Below are positions 43,998 through 53,151 of a DNA stretch of 64,000 nucleotides, one piece after another. Numbering within the stretch: the first letter of the stretch is position 1; each line of letters starts with the position of its first letter. The stretch lies in contig CACIHO010000002.1 of NCBI GenBank assembly GCA_902586485.1, forward strand, positions 122,871 to 186,870, read 5' to 3'. The DNA comes from an uncultured Pelagibacteraceae bacterium (lineage in GTDB: Bacteria > Pseudomonadota > Alphaproteobacteria > Pelagibacterales > Pelagibacteraceae). A program made the position numbers and the translations under genes. The notes below the pieces were generated by a model, which made no database searches, was not told the origin of the DNA, and saw only the letters and a list, made by a program, of their open reading frames with translations.

Positions 43998-45083
43998 ATG
44001 ATAACTCCAAATTTCAAAAAATTTAAAATTGAGGCTTATAAGCCTGGTAAATCAAAAGTTAAGAAACTTAAAAACGTAATTAAGCTTTCTGCAAATGAGT
44101 CTGCTTTAGGTATGAGCCCTAAAGCAAAGAAAATAATATCCAATATAAATCTGAATTTAGATAAATATCCAGACGGAAAATCTAAAAATTTAAGAAAAGC
44201 AATATCTAAAGCTTATAAATGTAATTCTGAGAAAATTATTTGTGGAGCTGGTTCAGATGAAGTTATTCAAATGCTTTGTCAGTTGTTTTTAAACCCAAAA
44301 GATGAGGTTGTGGTACCAGAGTACAGTTTTTTAATGTATAGAATTTACTCAAAAATTGTAGGTGCAAAAGTTGTATTTGCAAAAGAAATTAATTTTAAAG
44401 TTTCGGTAAATGGAATTTTAAAAAAAATTACAAAAAAAACTAAAATTGTGTTTATAGCTAACCCAAACAATCCTACAGGAACTTACTTATCCAAAAAAGA
44501 AGTTTTAGAATTAAGAAAAAGATTAAATAAAAAAATTTTACTAGTTATAGATGATGCCTATGCAGAATATATGAAAAACAAAGATTATTCATCTGGGTTA
44601 GATTTGTTTAAAAATAAAGACAATGTTTTCATCCTTAGAACTTTTTCAAAAATGTTTGGATTAGCTTCTCTGAGAGTAGGTTGGGGATATGGATCAAAAA
44701 AAATAATTGATGCGCTAAATGTTATAAAACCACCATTTAATGTAAATGGTATTGCTCAATTAGCTGCCACTGAGTCACTGAAGGATAAAGGTTTCATAAA
44801 TAAATCGATTAAACATAATTTATTATATTCTAAAAAAATTAAGAAATTTCTTGAAACATATAATATTTTTTCAAATTCAGTTTCAGCAAATTTTTTGTTA
44901 CTTAATTTTGAAAAATGCAGATATTCAGCAAAATTTCTTTATGAAAAACTTAAAAATAAGGGAATTATTTTAAGATCAACTGAAGATGGTTATCATATAA
45001 AGAATAAATTAAGGCTAACTATTGGATCAAAAAAAGAAAACTTAAAATTTATAAGTGTTATTAAGCAAGTATTGAAAAAATGA
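43998..45083 (+). CDS. hisC: Histidinol-phosphate aminotransferase family protein HisC
   Basis: PLP class I/II aminotransferase. PLP Lys in RTFSKMFGLASLRVGWG near residue 220, FIANPNNPTGTYLS, CGAGSDEVIQML, and a C-terminal Arg region LRLTIGSKKEN. Length 361 is normal. It overlaps tyrA by 4 bases and stands opposite metX, a common alphaproteobacterial arrangement. In this context the enzyme probably also serves aromatic amino-acid transamination. Confidence 0.93.
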   Translation: MITPNFKKFKIEAYKPGKSKVKKLKNVIKLSANESALGMSPKAKKIISNINLNLDKYPDGKSKNLRKAISKAYKCNSEKIICGAGSDEVIQMLCQLFLNPKDEVVVPEYSFLMYRIYSKIVGAKVVFAKEINFKVSVNGILKKITKKTKIVFIANPNNPTGTYLSKKEVLELRKRLNKKILLVIDDAYAEYMKNKDYSSGLDLFKNKDNVFILRTFSKMFGLASLRVGWGYGSKKIIDALNVIKPPFNVNGIAQLAATESLKDKGFINKSIKHNLLYSKKIKKFLETYNIFSNSVSANFLLLNFEKCRYSAKFLYEKLKNKGIILRSTEDGYHIKNKLRLTIGSKKENLKFISVIKQVLKK

Positions 45084-45976
45084 AAAATATTTTAATTATT
45101 GGCTGTGGATTATTAGGTTCATCTTTATTAAGGCGTATTAGCAAAAAAAAAATAGCAAAAAAAATATTTATTTATGAAAAATCAAAATCAAATCTTGCTA
45201 AGATAAAAAGATTAAAATTACCTGGAACAATTGTTAAATCATTAAAAGAAGGCGCATGTAACTCCGATTTCATCATCTTTTGTACACCAATGAGTGAATA
45301 CAAAAATATTATTTTAAAAATTAATAAATTTATAACATCGAAAACATTGATTACAGATATTGGTTCTTCGAAAATTGAAACTTCTAAAATTATAAATAAA
45401 TTTTTAAAGAAAGGTATTCATTGGATTCAAAGTCACCCAATAGCTGGATCAGAGGTCAGTGGACCAGAGCATGGTAAAGAAAATATGTTTACTGATAGAT
45501 GGTGCATAATAATTAAAGAAAAAAATATCAAAAAAAATAATATAAATATTCTAACTAAGTTTTGGAAAAAAATTGGAGCAAAAGTAGTTGTTATGAGCGC
45601 TGAAAAACATGACAAAATTTTTTCCATTACTAGTCATTTACCACACTTAATTGCATATAATCTGGTGAAATCTGCACAAGATTTTGAGAAAAAACAAAAT
45701 TATGAACTAATCAAATATAGCGCTGGTGGATTACGAGATTTTTCTAGGATTGCAGCATCAAATGAAATCATGTGGAGAGATATTTTTTTTAATAATAAAA
45801 ATAATATCTCAAAAGCGATTGATTTGTTTATTAAAAATTTAAATCAATTTAAAAAAGATATTAATTCAAAAAATAATAAGTCTATCGTAAAGAAACTTAT
45901 TCAGACTAAAAAAGTAAGGTCAAAAATCATCAAATTGAAACAAGATATTGATAAACCTGACTTTGGAAGAAATTAA
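45080..45976 (+). CDS. tyrA: Prephenate/arogenate (cyclohexadienyl) dehydrogenase TyrA
   Basis: NAD-dependent oxidative decarboxylation towards tyrosine. Rossmann motif ILIIGCGLLGSSLLRRI at the N-terminus, DIGSSK, active-site region HWIQSHPIAGSEVSGPEHG, and ITSHLPHLIAYNLV. Length 298 is typical of the single-domain enzyme with no chorismate mutase fusion. Its last 4 bases overlap the end of the NlpC/P60 gene on the other strand. Confidence 0.93.
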   Translation: MKNILIIGCGLLGSSLLRRISKKKIAKKIFIYEKSKSNLAKIKRLKLPGTIVKSLKEGACNSDFIIFCTPMSEYKNIILKINKFITSKTLITDIGSSKIETSKIINKFLKKGIHWIQSHPIAGSEVSGPEHGKENMFTDRWCIIIKEKNIKKNNINILTKFWKKIGAKVVVMSAEKHDKIFSITSHLPHLIAYNLVKSAQDFEKKQNYELIKYSAGGLRDFSRIAASNEIMWRDIFFNNKNNISKAIDLFIKNLNQFKKDINSKNNKSIVKKLIQTKKVRSKIIKLKQDIDKPDFGRN

Positions 45977-46722
45977 TATTTTATTTTAGATACTTTTTTT
46001 ACCTTTAGCTTGGCAGTTTTTTCAATTCTATTAATTGTTTCTATAATTGGCATAATAATTACTTTTCTTTCTGGACCATAAGCATGAATTAGTTGTTTAG
46101 AATTTAAACATATAGCAACATGACCTTTCCAAAAAATAATATCTCCTTTTTTAAATAGTCTTTTCTTTGAATTCTTTTTTGTATATTTGATCTGATCTTT
46201 TGTATCTCTTGGATAAAACGAATTATTATAAAAATAAAATATTTGTAATAAGGCTGAACAATCAATACCTTTAAATGTTTTTCCACCCCAAACATATTTT
46301 ACATTGAGATATTTTTTAAATATTTTTGTAAAATTATTTTCTTTATGATTTATTTTTTTAATATCAGCTTTTTTAATCCATTTATTTTTTTCAATTTTTA
46401 CGTAATTCTTATTTTGCTCAAATACAGATAATTTGGATGCATATGGAAGCCAACTGCTAGTTCCAATTCCAGGTTTTTTATAAATCTTTGCTTTTAGTGA
46501 ACTGACTTTATAATTAGGGCTAAATTTTTCTATATATTTTGAATTTTTTATAAACCCCTTATAATTATCAAATAAAGTTTTAATTTTTATCCAATTTTTA
46601 TTTTTTGCTAATATTTTGAATTTTTCACCATGTATAATTTGTGAAGTTACCTCAGATCTTTTCGAAGGATTTTTGTAAATATTCGAAAAATTACCTATGA
46701 AATAAAAATTATTTTGCACCAA
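45973..46722 (-). CDS. NlpC/P60 family cysteine peptidase with SH3-like domain(s)
   Basis: Predicted cell-wall peptidase cleaving gamma-glutamyl-diamino-acid bonds. The first ~120 residues form bacterial SH3-like repeats (GEKFKILAKNKNWIKIKT, SKLSVFEQNKNYVKIEKNKWIKKADI). The C-terminal NlpC domain begins about residue 132: VKYVWGGKTFKGIDCSALLQIF with the catalytic Cys, GDIIFWKGHVAICLNSKQLIHAYGPERK with the His. No signal peptide is visible. The start is TTG (or GTG one codon later), lying inside the end of the upstream AmpG-like gene, a 14-base overlap. The pairing with an AmpG-like permease suggests muropeptide recycling. Confidence 0.88.
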   Translation of the reverse strand: MVQNNFYFIGNFSNIYKNPSKRSEVTSQIIHGEKFKILAKNKNWIKIKTLFDNYKGFIKNSKYIEKFSPNYKVSSLKAKIYKKPGIGTSSWLPYASKLSVFEQNKNYVKIEKNKWIKKADIKKINHKENNFTKIFKKYLNVKYVWGGKTFKGIDCSALLQIFYFYNNSFYPRDTKDQIKYTKKNSKKRLFKKGDIIFWKGHVAICLNSKQLIHAYGPERKVIIMPIIETINRIEKTAKLKVKKVSKIKY

Positions 46723-48085
46723 TTTTAATTTTGTTTTTAATTAACCATAAACAAATTAATGATGGTATCACCATTATAGTCGTTAAAACAAAAAATGTTC
46801 CCCAATCTCCGTTTAACCAGTCAACTAGAGCTCCAGAGGATGAAGCTAAAGTAGTACGACCAGCAGTACCAATTGAAGCAAGCAATGCATATTGTGTGGC
46901 TGTATAAGTTCTATCAACTAGTAATGATATAAATGCAACAAATGCTACAGTTGCAAAAGCTGCTGTGATATCATCGGCTATAACCGCAATTGCAAATAAA
47001 ATTTCTGATTTTCCGGTCCATGCTAAAACTGCAAATAAAAGATTGGTTATAGCCATTAACCCACCAGCAAAGAACATAGTTTTAATTGTTCCAGCTCTCA
47101 TGGCCATTACTCCACCCAACAAAGTAAATACAACTGTTGTTATCCAGCCAAGTCCTTTTGAATAAATTGCAATTTGACCTTTGGAGAAACCAATTTCTTT
47201 ATAAAAAACAATAGACATTCTTCCCATAAATGCCTCACCTATCTTGAACAAGAAAACAAATCCTAAAATTCCAGCTGCAATGGCAAAACCATTTTTTCTA
47301 AAAAAACTAATAATAGGTCCGCCTATAGTTCCTGTAATATATGCGATAAAGTTTGTAATAATATTGCTAGATCCAAGTTTTCCTTCAATTAATTTGTCCG
47401 TTTCTCTCTGTTTTGCTTGTCTGTTTGTCTCTATAGGTTCATGAACAAACATTAATCCAATATTCATTAAAATTATTAAAATACCTAAAATTAAAAAAGT
47501 AGCTTGCCAGTAGTCAGCAACCCCTAGGTTTTCAAAAAATTCTGCTGTGACTAAAGCAACAACTCCACCTAATTTATAACCTGTCCACCAACCAACAACA
47601 GCCATAGCTGCACCAGCAGCCATTGATTTTCCCTCATTTTCGTTTATCTGTTCAATTCTTAATGCATCTACAGTTATATCTTGGGTTGCTGACGCAATAG
47701 CAATAATTAAACCTACAGTAATCAATAAAGCCAAATTTTCAGTTGGATTAATCACACTCCAAACAACAAGACTTAACAAAATAATTAATTGCATCAATAC
47801 TATCCATCCTCTTCTATGACCTAATTTTTTTGTTAGTATTGGAATTTGAATTCTATCTATAATGGGAGCCCACAAATAATTGAAAGCGTATACTCCAAAA
47901 ATTAAACCTGCCCATCCAATTGTTGATCTACTAAGACCTTCCTCTTTAAGCCAAAGACTCAAGCTGCTTGCAATTAATACCCATGGAAAACCACTTATTG
48001 CACCTAATAAAAGAATTCTTACCATTCGAATATCTTTATAAACTGCAAGAGAATCAAGCCATGTTTGTTTCTTTGTTTCAGACAT
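46709..48085 (-). CDS. AmpG-like MFS permease
   Basis: Major-facilitator transporter with about 12 hydrophobic segments in 458 residues. SLSLWLKEEGLSRSTIGWAGLIFGVYAFNYLWAPIIDRIQIP and SATQDITVDALRIEQI are AmpG-family signatures, the family that imports anhydromuropeptides. I choose the ATG at 48085 (MSETKKQTW): GGAG lies about nine bases upstream and the start is two bases after the trkH stop; the ORF-track start is five codons earlier, inside trkH. Substrate is inferred from family and the NlpC/P60 neighbour. Confidence 0.85.
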   Translation of the reverse strand: MSETKKQTWLDSLAVYKDIRMVRILLLGAISGFPWVLIASSLSLWLKEEGLSRSTIGWAGLIFGVYAFNYLWAPIIDRIQIPILTKKLGHRRGWIVLMQLIILLSLVVWSVINPTENLALLITVGLIIAIASATQDITVDALRIEQINENEGKSMAAGAAMAVVGWWTGYKLGGVVALVTAEFFENLGVADYWQATFLILGILIILMNIGLMFVHEPIETNRQAKQRETDKLIEGKLGSSNIITNFIAYITGTIGGPIISFFRKNGFAIAAGILGFVFLFKIGEAFMGRMSIVFYKEIGFSKGQIAIYSKGLGWITTVVFTLLGGVMAMRAGTIKTMFFAGGLMAITNLLFAVLAWTGKSEILFAIAVIADDITAAFATVAFVAFISLLVDRTYTATQYALLASIGTAGRTTLASSSGALVDWLNGDWGTFFVLTTIMVIPSLICLWLIKNKIKIGAK

Positions 48086-48087
48086 AA

Positions 48088-49527
48088 TTAATTTCTCCAA
48101 AATGATGGTAAGAACAATACTAATATTGCAAACAACTCAAGTCTACCTAAAATCATACCTAGAGTTAAGATCCATTTAGAAATATCAGGTAAAGTTGAAA
48201 AATCTCCATTAGGCCCAATTATAGGACCCAAACCCGGACCAACATTTGATATAGATGTTGCTGCTCCAGAGATAGCAGTTATAAAATCGAGACCTGTTAA
48301 TGATAATAATGCAGCTAAAATAAAAAAAATAACAAAGTAAAAATAAATAAATGAAATTATTGATGCAATAAATTTATCATCAACTGATCCTTGATCGTAT
48401 TTAATTATAAATATTCCTTTAGGATAAATAATTTTTTTTAATTGGTTTAATATAAATAAATAAAGAATTTGAATTCTAAAGATTTTAACACCACAAGTAG
48501 TAGATCCAGCACACCCTCCAATAAACATTAGTGCAAGAAATATTGTTATAGGAAAGCTTCCCCAACCATCAAATTCAGCATTGACATAACCTGTCCCTGT
48601 CAATATTGAAATTGTATTAAAAAAAATAGATCTTAAACTGAAGTTTCCGTTATTATTAAATAATAAATAAATTGATAATATAATAATGCTTATAATTATT
48701 ATTTTAATAAATGTTCTAATTTGAATATCGCTTAAAAATATTCTTTTATTACCATTAATAAATTTAATATATGCAATAAATGGAATACTTCCTAGAATTA
48801 TAAAAATCATTGAAGATATTTCTATAGGAACACTGTTAAAATATCCGATTGATTGATTATAATTGGAAAATCCACCTGTAGCTATAGTAGTCATAGAATG
48901 AGTTAAACTATCAAATTTTCCCATTCCAAATATCCAATATGATAATGCACAAAGAGCGGTTAGACCTGAATAAATGTAAATAAGTCTTAAAGCTATTTCT
49001 TTTGATTTAGGAAGAATTTTTTCAGAAGAGTCGTTGCTTGAAATTTTGAATAATTGCATACCACCAACATTCATTATAGGCATTAGTGTAATTGCCATTA
49101 CAATAATACCAATACCACCTAGCCATTGTAGTATTGCTCTCCATAATAGAATGCCTTTAGGAGTATTCTCTAAGTTGGAAATAATTGTAGATCCAGTTGT
49201 TGTAATACCAGACATACTCTCAAAAAAAGCATCAGTAATTGAAAGCTCCATAGTCGAAAATATAAATGGTAAAGATCCAAAAATAGCAATACTTAACCAG
49301 GACAAAGCAGTTAATAAAAATGCTTGTTGTAAATTTAATTTTTTATCGTGATCTAGATTTGAAAGAAAAAATAATGATCCAAAAATTATTGTCACAATAG
49401 ATGCACCAAAAAATGATGAATCTATTTCAGAATAAATAAATTGAGCAATTATAGGGATGAACATTGAGACCCCTAAAATTATTTGCAAGATTCCAAGTGT
49501 AAAAAAAACAGTTTTATAATTAGACAT
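48088..49527 (-). CDS. trkH: Potassium uptake protein TrkH
   Basis: Membrane subunit of the Trk K+ system. Four pore loops with the filter glycine can be located: SGITTTGSTI (about residue 110), TIATGGFSNYN, LTGTGYVNAEFDGWG and ATSISNVGPGLGPI. About ten to twelve hydrophobic segments in 479 residues. The TrkA regulatory subunit is not in the window. First gene of a three-gene minus-strand unit with the AmpG-like permease and NlpC protein. Confidence 0.93.
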   Translation of the reverse strand: MSNYKTVFFTLGILQIILGVSMFIPIIAQFIYSEIDSSFFGASIVTIIFGSLFFLSNLDHDKKLNLQQAFLLTALSWLSIAIFGSLPFIFSTMELSITDAFFESMSGITTTGSTIISNLENTPKGILLWRAILQWLGGIGIIVMAITLMPIMNVGGMQLFKISSNDSSEKILPKSKEIALRLIYIYSGLTALCALSYWIFGMGKFDSLTHSMTTIATGGFSNYNQSIGYFNSVPIEISSMIFIILGSIPFIAYIKFINGNKRIFLSDIQIRTFIKIIIISIIILSIYLLFNNNGNFSLRSIFFNTISILTGTGYVNAEFDGWGSFPITIFLALMFIGGCAGSTTCGVKIFRIQILYLFILNQLKKIIYPKGIFIIKYDQGSVDDKFIASIISFIYFYFVIFFILAALLSLTGLDFITAISGAATSISNVGPGLGPIIGPNGDFSTLPDISKWILTLGMILGRLELFAILVLFLPSFWRN

Positions 49528-49618
49528 TTTGAAAGAACATTATTTTATGGTAAATAAATTTCAACTCTATAAGAATTAATAAAATCGCCAATTTAAGATT
49601 TTTATAAAAGATATACTC
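49528..49618. other. Divergent trkH/lysS intergenic region
   Basis: 91 AT-rich bases between two divergent starts. TATAAA at 49603-49608 and TATACT at 49612-49617 are possible -10 boxes for lysS but neither has a good -35 at the right distance, and both would put the transcript start on or after the GTG. No confident promoter for trkH is seen. Confidence 0.35.
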
Positions 49619-51181
49619 GTGATTAAAAAAGAAATTTTAGACAAAACAAGTGCTTGGCCTTTCGTTGAAGCAAAAAAAATGCTTCGTGAGAGAAAATCAT
49701 TTATTGATAAAAAAGGAAAAATTACCCTTCAAACAGGATATGGTCCAAGTGGTCTTCCTCATATCGGAACATTTGGCGAAGTTGCAAGGACTTCGATGAT
49801 GGTGAATGCCTTAAAGCAACTTACAGATTTACCAACTGAGATAATTACTTTTTCTGATGATATGGATGGTTTGAGAAAAGTTCCTGACAATGTTCCTAAT
49901 CAGGAATTACTAAACAAAAACTTACATAAACCATTAACACAAGTTCCTGATCCATTTGAAAAATTTGCAAGTTTTGGAGACCATAATAATGAAATGTTAA
50001 AAGATTTTTTAAATAGTTTTAATTTTAAATACAGTTTTAAAAGTTCGACATCTTTATATAAAGGTGGTTTTTTCAACCCAACTTTAAAAATTATTTTAGA
50101 AAATTATGATGGTATAATGAACATTATACTTCCAACTTTAGGCAAAGAACGTCAGCAAACTTACTGCCCCTTTTTACCTATTTGTCCAGATACAGGTCAT
50201 GTCCTCGAAATTCCAGTTATAGAAATTGATAAAAAAAATTCCAAAATAATTTTTGATAATAAAGGTAAAAAATTAGAATCTAGTGTTTTGGATGGAAATT
50301 GTAAATTACAATGGAAAGTTGATTGGGCAATGAGATGGTATGCTCTAGATATAGATTTTGAAATGTATGGAAAAGACCTTATTGAGAGTGCAATTTTATC
50401 GACCAAAATAATAAATTTAATTGGTAAAAAACATCCATCTGGATTTGCTTATGAATTATTTCTTGATGAAAAGGGTGAAAAAATTTCAAAATCAAAAGGA
50501 AATGGTATTACTATCGACCAATGGTTAAAATATGCTTCACCTGAAAGCTTATCTTTATACATGTATCAAAATCCAAAAAGAGCAAAAAAACTTTATAAAG
50601 AAATAGTCCCTAAAGCTGTAGATGAGTACCTTGATAATATTGAAAAATCAAAAAAACAAACTGAACAACAATTAGTGATGAATCCTGTTTGGCATGTTCA
50701 TAATGGATATATTCCAAAAGAAGAGATGATTATGACCTTTTCTATGTTGTTGAATTTAGTTGAGACAAGCAATGCTGATAACAAAGATTTATTATGGAAG
50801 TTTGTTAAAAAATATAAATCTAACATTCATGAAAAAAACTTTCCAATTTTTGATGGACTAGTTGGTTATGCAATCAAGTATTTTATTGATGTTATTAAGG
50901 CTCAAAAAAAATATAAAAAACCATCTGAAAATGAAAAATTAGCTCTACAAGCTTTAGTTAAAACTTTAGAACAATGTAATGATCAGATGTCTCCTGAGGA
51001 TATACAAACATTAATATATTCAACAGGTAAAGAGAATGGGTATGCAGAAAACTTAAGAGATTGGTTTAAGTTAATTTATGAAGTGGTGTTTGGAGACGAA
51101 AATGGACCTAGAATGGGTTTTTTTATAAGTTTTTTCGGTGTTAACGAAACAAAAGAATTGATAATTAATAAATTGAAATAA
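49619..51181 (+). CDS. lysS: Class I lysyl-tRNA synthetase
   Basis: Charges tRNA-Lys. It is the class I (Rossmann) enzyme of archaea and some alphaproteobacteria, not the class II LysS: the HIGH-like motif is in YGPSGLPHIGTFGEVARTSMM (about residues 42-60) and KMSKS-like KISKSKGNG near 292. Length 520 is normal. The start is GTG with no visible Shine-Dalgarno upstream (aaaagatatactc), so it may be initiated as a leaderless or near-leaderless message. Overlaps pyrD by one base. Often named lysK. Confidence 0.95.
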   Translation: MIKKEILDKTSAWPFVEAKKMLRERKSFIDKKGKITLQTGYGPSGLPHIGTFGEVARTSMMVNALKQLTDLPTEIITFSDDMDGLRKVPDNVPNQELLNKNLHKPLTQVPDPFEKFASFGDHNNEMLKDFLNSFNFKYSFKSSTSLYKGGFFNPTLKIILENYDGIMNIILPTLGKERQQTYCPFLPICPDTGHVLEIPVIEIDKKNSKIIFDNKGKKLESSVLDGNCKLQWKVDWAMRWYALDIDFEMYGKDLIESAILSTKIINLIGKKHPSGFAYELFLDEKGEKISKSKGNGITIDQWLKYASPESLSLYMYQNPKRAKKLYKEIVPKAVDEYLDNIEKSKKQTEQQLVMNPVWHVHNGYIPKEEMIMTFSMLLNLVETSNADNKDLLWKFVKKYKSNIHEKNFPIFDGLVGYAIKYFIDVIKAQKKYKKPSENEKLALQALVKTLEQCNDQMSPEDIQTLIYSTGKENGYAENLRDWFKLIYEVVFGDENGPRMGFFISFFGVNETKELIINKLK

Positions 51182-52233
51182 TGTATTCAAACTTAAGATC
51201 TTTAATATTTAAAATAGATCCTGAAAGAGCACATTTTTTAGCAATTCAATCACTCAAACTTAATCTAGTTTCAAATATATTTGATGAAAACAAAAATGAT
51301 CCTATTTTAAAAACAAAACTATTTAATCAAAATCTTGATAATCCTATAGGTATTGCAGCAGGTTTTGATAAGAATGCAGAGGTATACAACCCTTTATTTA
51401 AGTTGGGTTTTGGATTTGTTGAAGTAGGTACGGTTACACCATTAAAACAATATGGAAATGAAAAACCAAGAGTATTTAGATTGGTAGAAGATCAAGCATT
51501 AATTAATAGGCTAGGTTTTAACAATCAAGGGTCAGATATAATATTAAATAGAATAAAATCTAATAAAAAACTAGGTGTACTAGGTGTAAATTTAGGACCC
51601 AACAAAAATTCTAATGATAGATTAAATGATTATTTAATTGGATTAGAAAAATTTTCTGAAGTTGCAGATTATATTACAATCAATATTTCTTCGCCAAATA
51701 CTGAAAATCTAAGAAACTTTCATGACGAGAATAAATTAAAAGATTTATTAACATCTATCTCAGAGAAAAAAAAAAAATTAAAAACTGAAATTCCTGTGGC
51801 TGTAAAAATTTCACCAGACATTAACGAAAACCAAATTGAATTAATTTCAGAAATACTTTTAGAAAATGATATAAGTGCAATAATAATTTCAAATACATCT
51901 GAAGCTTCTAGAGAAACACTTCAAAATATACAGAGACATCAAAAAGGTGGTTTATCTGGAAAACCTATTGAAAAAAAATCCAATTTTTTAATAAGTAAAT
52001 TTTACAATTTAGTAAAAGGTAAAATTAAAATAATTGGAGTAGGTGGTGTTGATTCTGGTAAATCAGCTTATGATAAGTTTTTATTGGGAGCAGATTATGT
52101 TCAACTTTATACTGGCATGGTATTCCAAGGACCTAATATTGCTGGGATGATTAAAAAAGACCTAAAAGAATTACTGACAAGAGATGGTGTCAAAAATTTC
52201 ACAGAAATTGTGGGAAATAAAACTGTTTCTTAA
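51181..52233 (+). CDS. pyrD: Quinone-dependent dihydroorotate dehydrogenase PyrD
   Basis: Class 2, membrane-associated FMN enzyme of pyrimidine synthesis. PIGIAAGFDKNAEVYNPLFKLGFGFVEVGTVTPLKQYGNEKPRVFR, NISSPNTENLRNF with the catalytic Ser, and IIGVGGVDSGKSAYDKFLLGADYVQLYTGMVF bind FMN. The N-terminal quinone-tunnel helices (SLIFKIDPERAHFLAI) mark class 2. Length 350. A run of 12 A (51766-51777) encodes part of a Lys stretch. Confidence 0.95.
   Translation: MYSNLRSLIFKIDPERAHFLAIQSLKLNLVSNIFDENKNDPILKTKLFNQNLDNPIGIAAGFDKNAEVYNPLFKLGFGFVEVGTVTPLKQYGNEKPRVFRLVEDQALINRLGFNNQGSDIILNRIKSNKKLGVLGVNLGPNKNSNDRLNDYLIGLEKFSEVADYITINISSPNTENLRNFHDENKLKDLLTSISEKKKKLKTEIPVAVKISPDINENQIELISEILLENDISAIIISNTSEASRETLQNIQRHQKGGLSGKPIEKKSNFLISKFYNLVKGKIKIIGVGGVDSGKSAYDKFLLGADYVQLYTGMVFQGPNIAGMIKKDLKELLTRDGVKNFTEIVGNKTVS
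51766..51777 (+). repeat. A12 homopolymer inside pyrD
   Basis: Twelve consecutive A residues encode KKKK in SEKKKKLKTE. A second long coding homopolymer, comparable to the one in priA. Confidence 0.9.
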
Positions 52234-52244
52234 ATGTATTAAAC

Positions 52245-52273
52245 TTGACGCCTTCAATATCTCCCCTTATATA
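52245..52273 (+). promoter_or_regulatory. Sigma70 promoter of rpmB
   Basis: TTGACG (52245-52250), 17-base spacer, TATATA (52268-52273). One of the best promoter matches in the window. The predicted start is near 52280, only ~6 bases before the rpmB ATG, leaving no room for a Shine-Dalgarno. Confidence 0.65.
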
Positions 52274-52285
52274 GGCACTGTTATT

Positions 52286-52597
52286 ATGTCAAAAAAATGT
52301 GAACTTACCGGTAAAATTCCAATGAAAGGTCATAATGTTAGTCATGCTAACAACAAGACTAAAAGAAGATTTTTACCCAACCTAAAGAAAGTAAAATTTA
52401 CAAGTAAGCTTACTGGAAGAAGTTTAAAACTTACTGTAAGTAACTCAGGTGTAAGGTCAGTTGACAAAAAAGGTAGTTTTGATGAATTTTTAAAAACTGT
52501 AAAAAATAAAAATTTATCTCCTAGATTAAAAAAATTAAAAAAAGTGGTTTTAATTAAATCCCCTTTTAAAAAGAAAACTGTAGCTAAATCAGCTTAA
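52286..52597 (+). CDS. rpmB: 50S ribosomal protein L28
   Basis: Large-subunit protein. Start at 52286 (MSKKCELTGKIPMKGHNVSHANNKTKRRFLPNLKKVKF) is the family N-terminus; the ORF track runs 34 codons upstream through the promoter and the end of pyrD. 103 residues including the alphaproteobacterial C-terminal part rich in Lys. Its stop overlaps the next gene start (TAATG). Confidence 0.95.
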   Translation: MSKKCELTGKIPMKGHNVSHANNKTKRRFLPNLKKVKFTSKLTGRSLKLTVSNSGVRSVDKKGSFDEFLKTVKNKNLSPRLKKLKKVVLIKSPFKKKTVAKSA

Positions 52598-53151
52598 TGA
52601 ACAAATTATTTATCACCCTGTCAATAATGATGGGGATTGTTGTACTATCCTCTAATTATTTAGTTCAGTTCCCAATCAATTATTTTGGATTAAATGAGAT
52701 TTTAACTTACGGAGCTTTTAGTTACCCAATAGCTTTTTTAATAACAGATTTAGCAAATAGGTCGTATGGAAAATTATTAGCAAGGCAAATTGTATATTTG
52801 GGGTTTTTAATAGGAATTATATTTACATTGTTATTCTCAACTGATTTTGCAGATTTAATCTCGGTTAGAATTGCAATTGGATCAGGGGTTGCCTTTATTA
52901 CTGCTCAATTATTGGACATTCAAATTTTTGATCGACTAAGAAAAAAAGAGTGGTTTGTTGCGCCACTTACTTCATCTTTGATTGGATCAACAGTCGACAC
53001 ATTTTTATTTTTCTCAATATCATTTTATGCAACAGGGGTACCTTGGGTTACTTTATCTCTTGGAGATTTAGCAGTAAAAATTTTAGTTGCTATAATAATG
53101 TTGATACCATTCAGAATGTTATTGAAAATTATTAAACCAATTAAAGTTTAA
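52597..53151 (+). CDS. VUT/YhhQ family transporter (queuosine precursor type)
   Basis: Integral membrane protein with about six hydrophobic segments in 184 residues. YPIAFLITDLANRSYGKLLARQIVYLG and IASGVAFITAQLLDIQIFDRLRKKEWFVAPLTSSLIGSTVDTFLFF-like sequence is the signature of the VUT (vitamin uptake transporter) family, which includes YhhQ for queuosine precursors. Energy source and exact substrate cannot be read from the sequence. It overlaps rpmB by one base and the end of the ureohydrolase gene by 4. Confidence 0.82.
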   Translation: MNKLFITLSIMMGIVVLSSNYLVQFPINYFGLNEILTYGAFSYPIAFLITDLANRSYGKLLARQIVYLGFLIGIIFTLLFSTDFADLISVRIAIGSGVAFITAQLLDIQIFDRLRKKEWFVAPLTSSLIGSTVDTFLFFSISFYATGVPWVTLSLGDLAVKILVAIIMLIPFRMLLKIIKPIKV

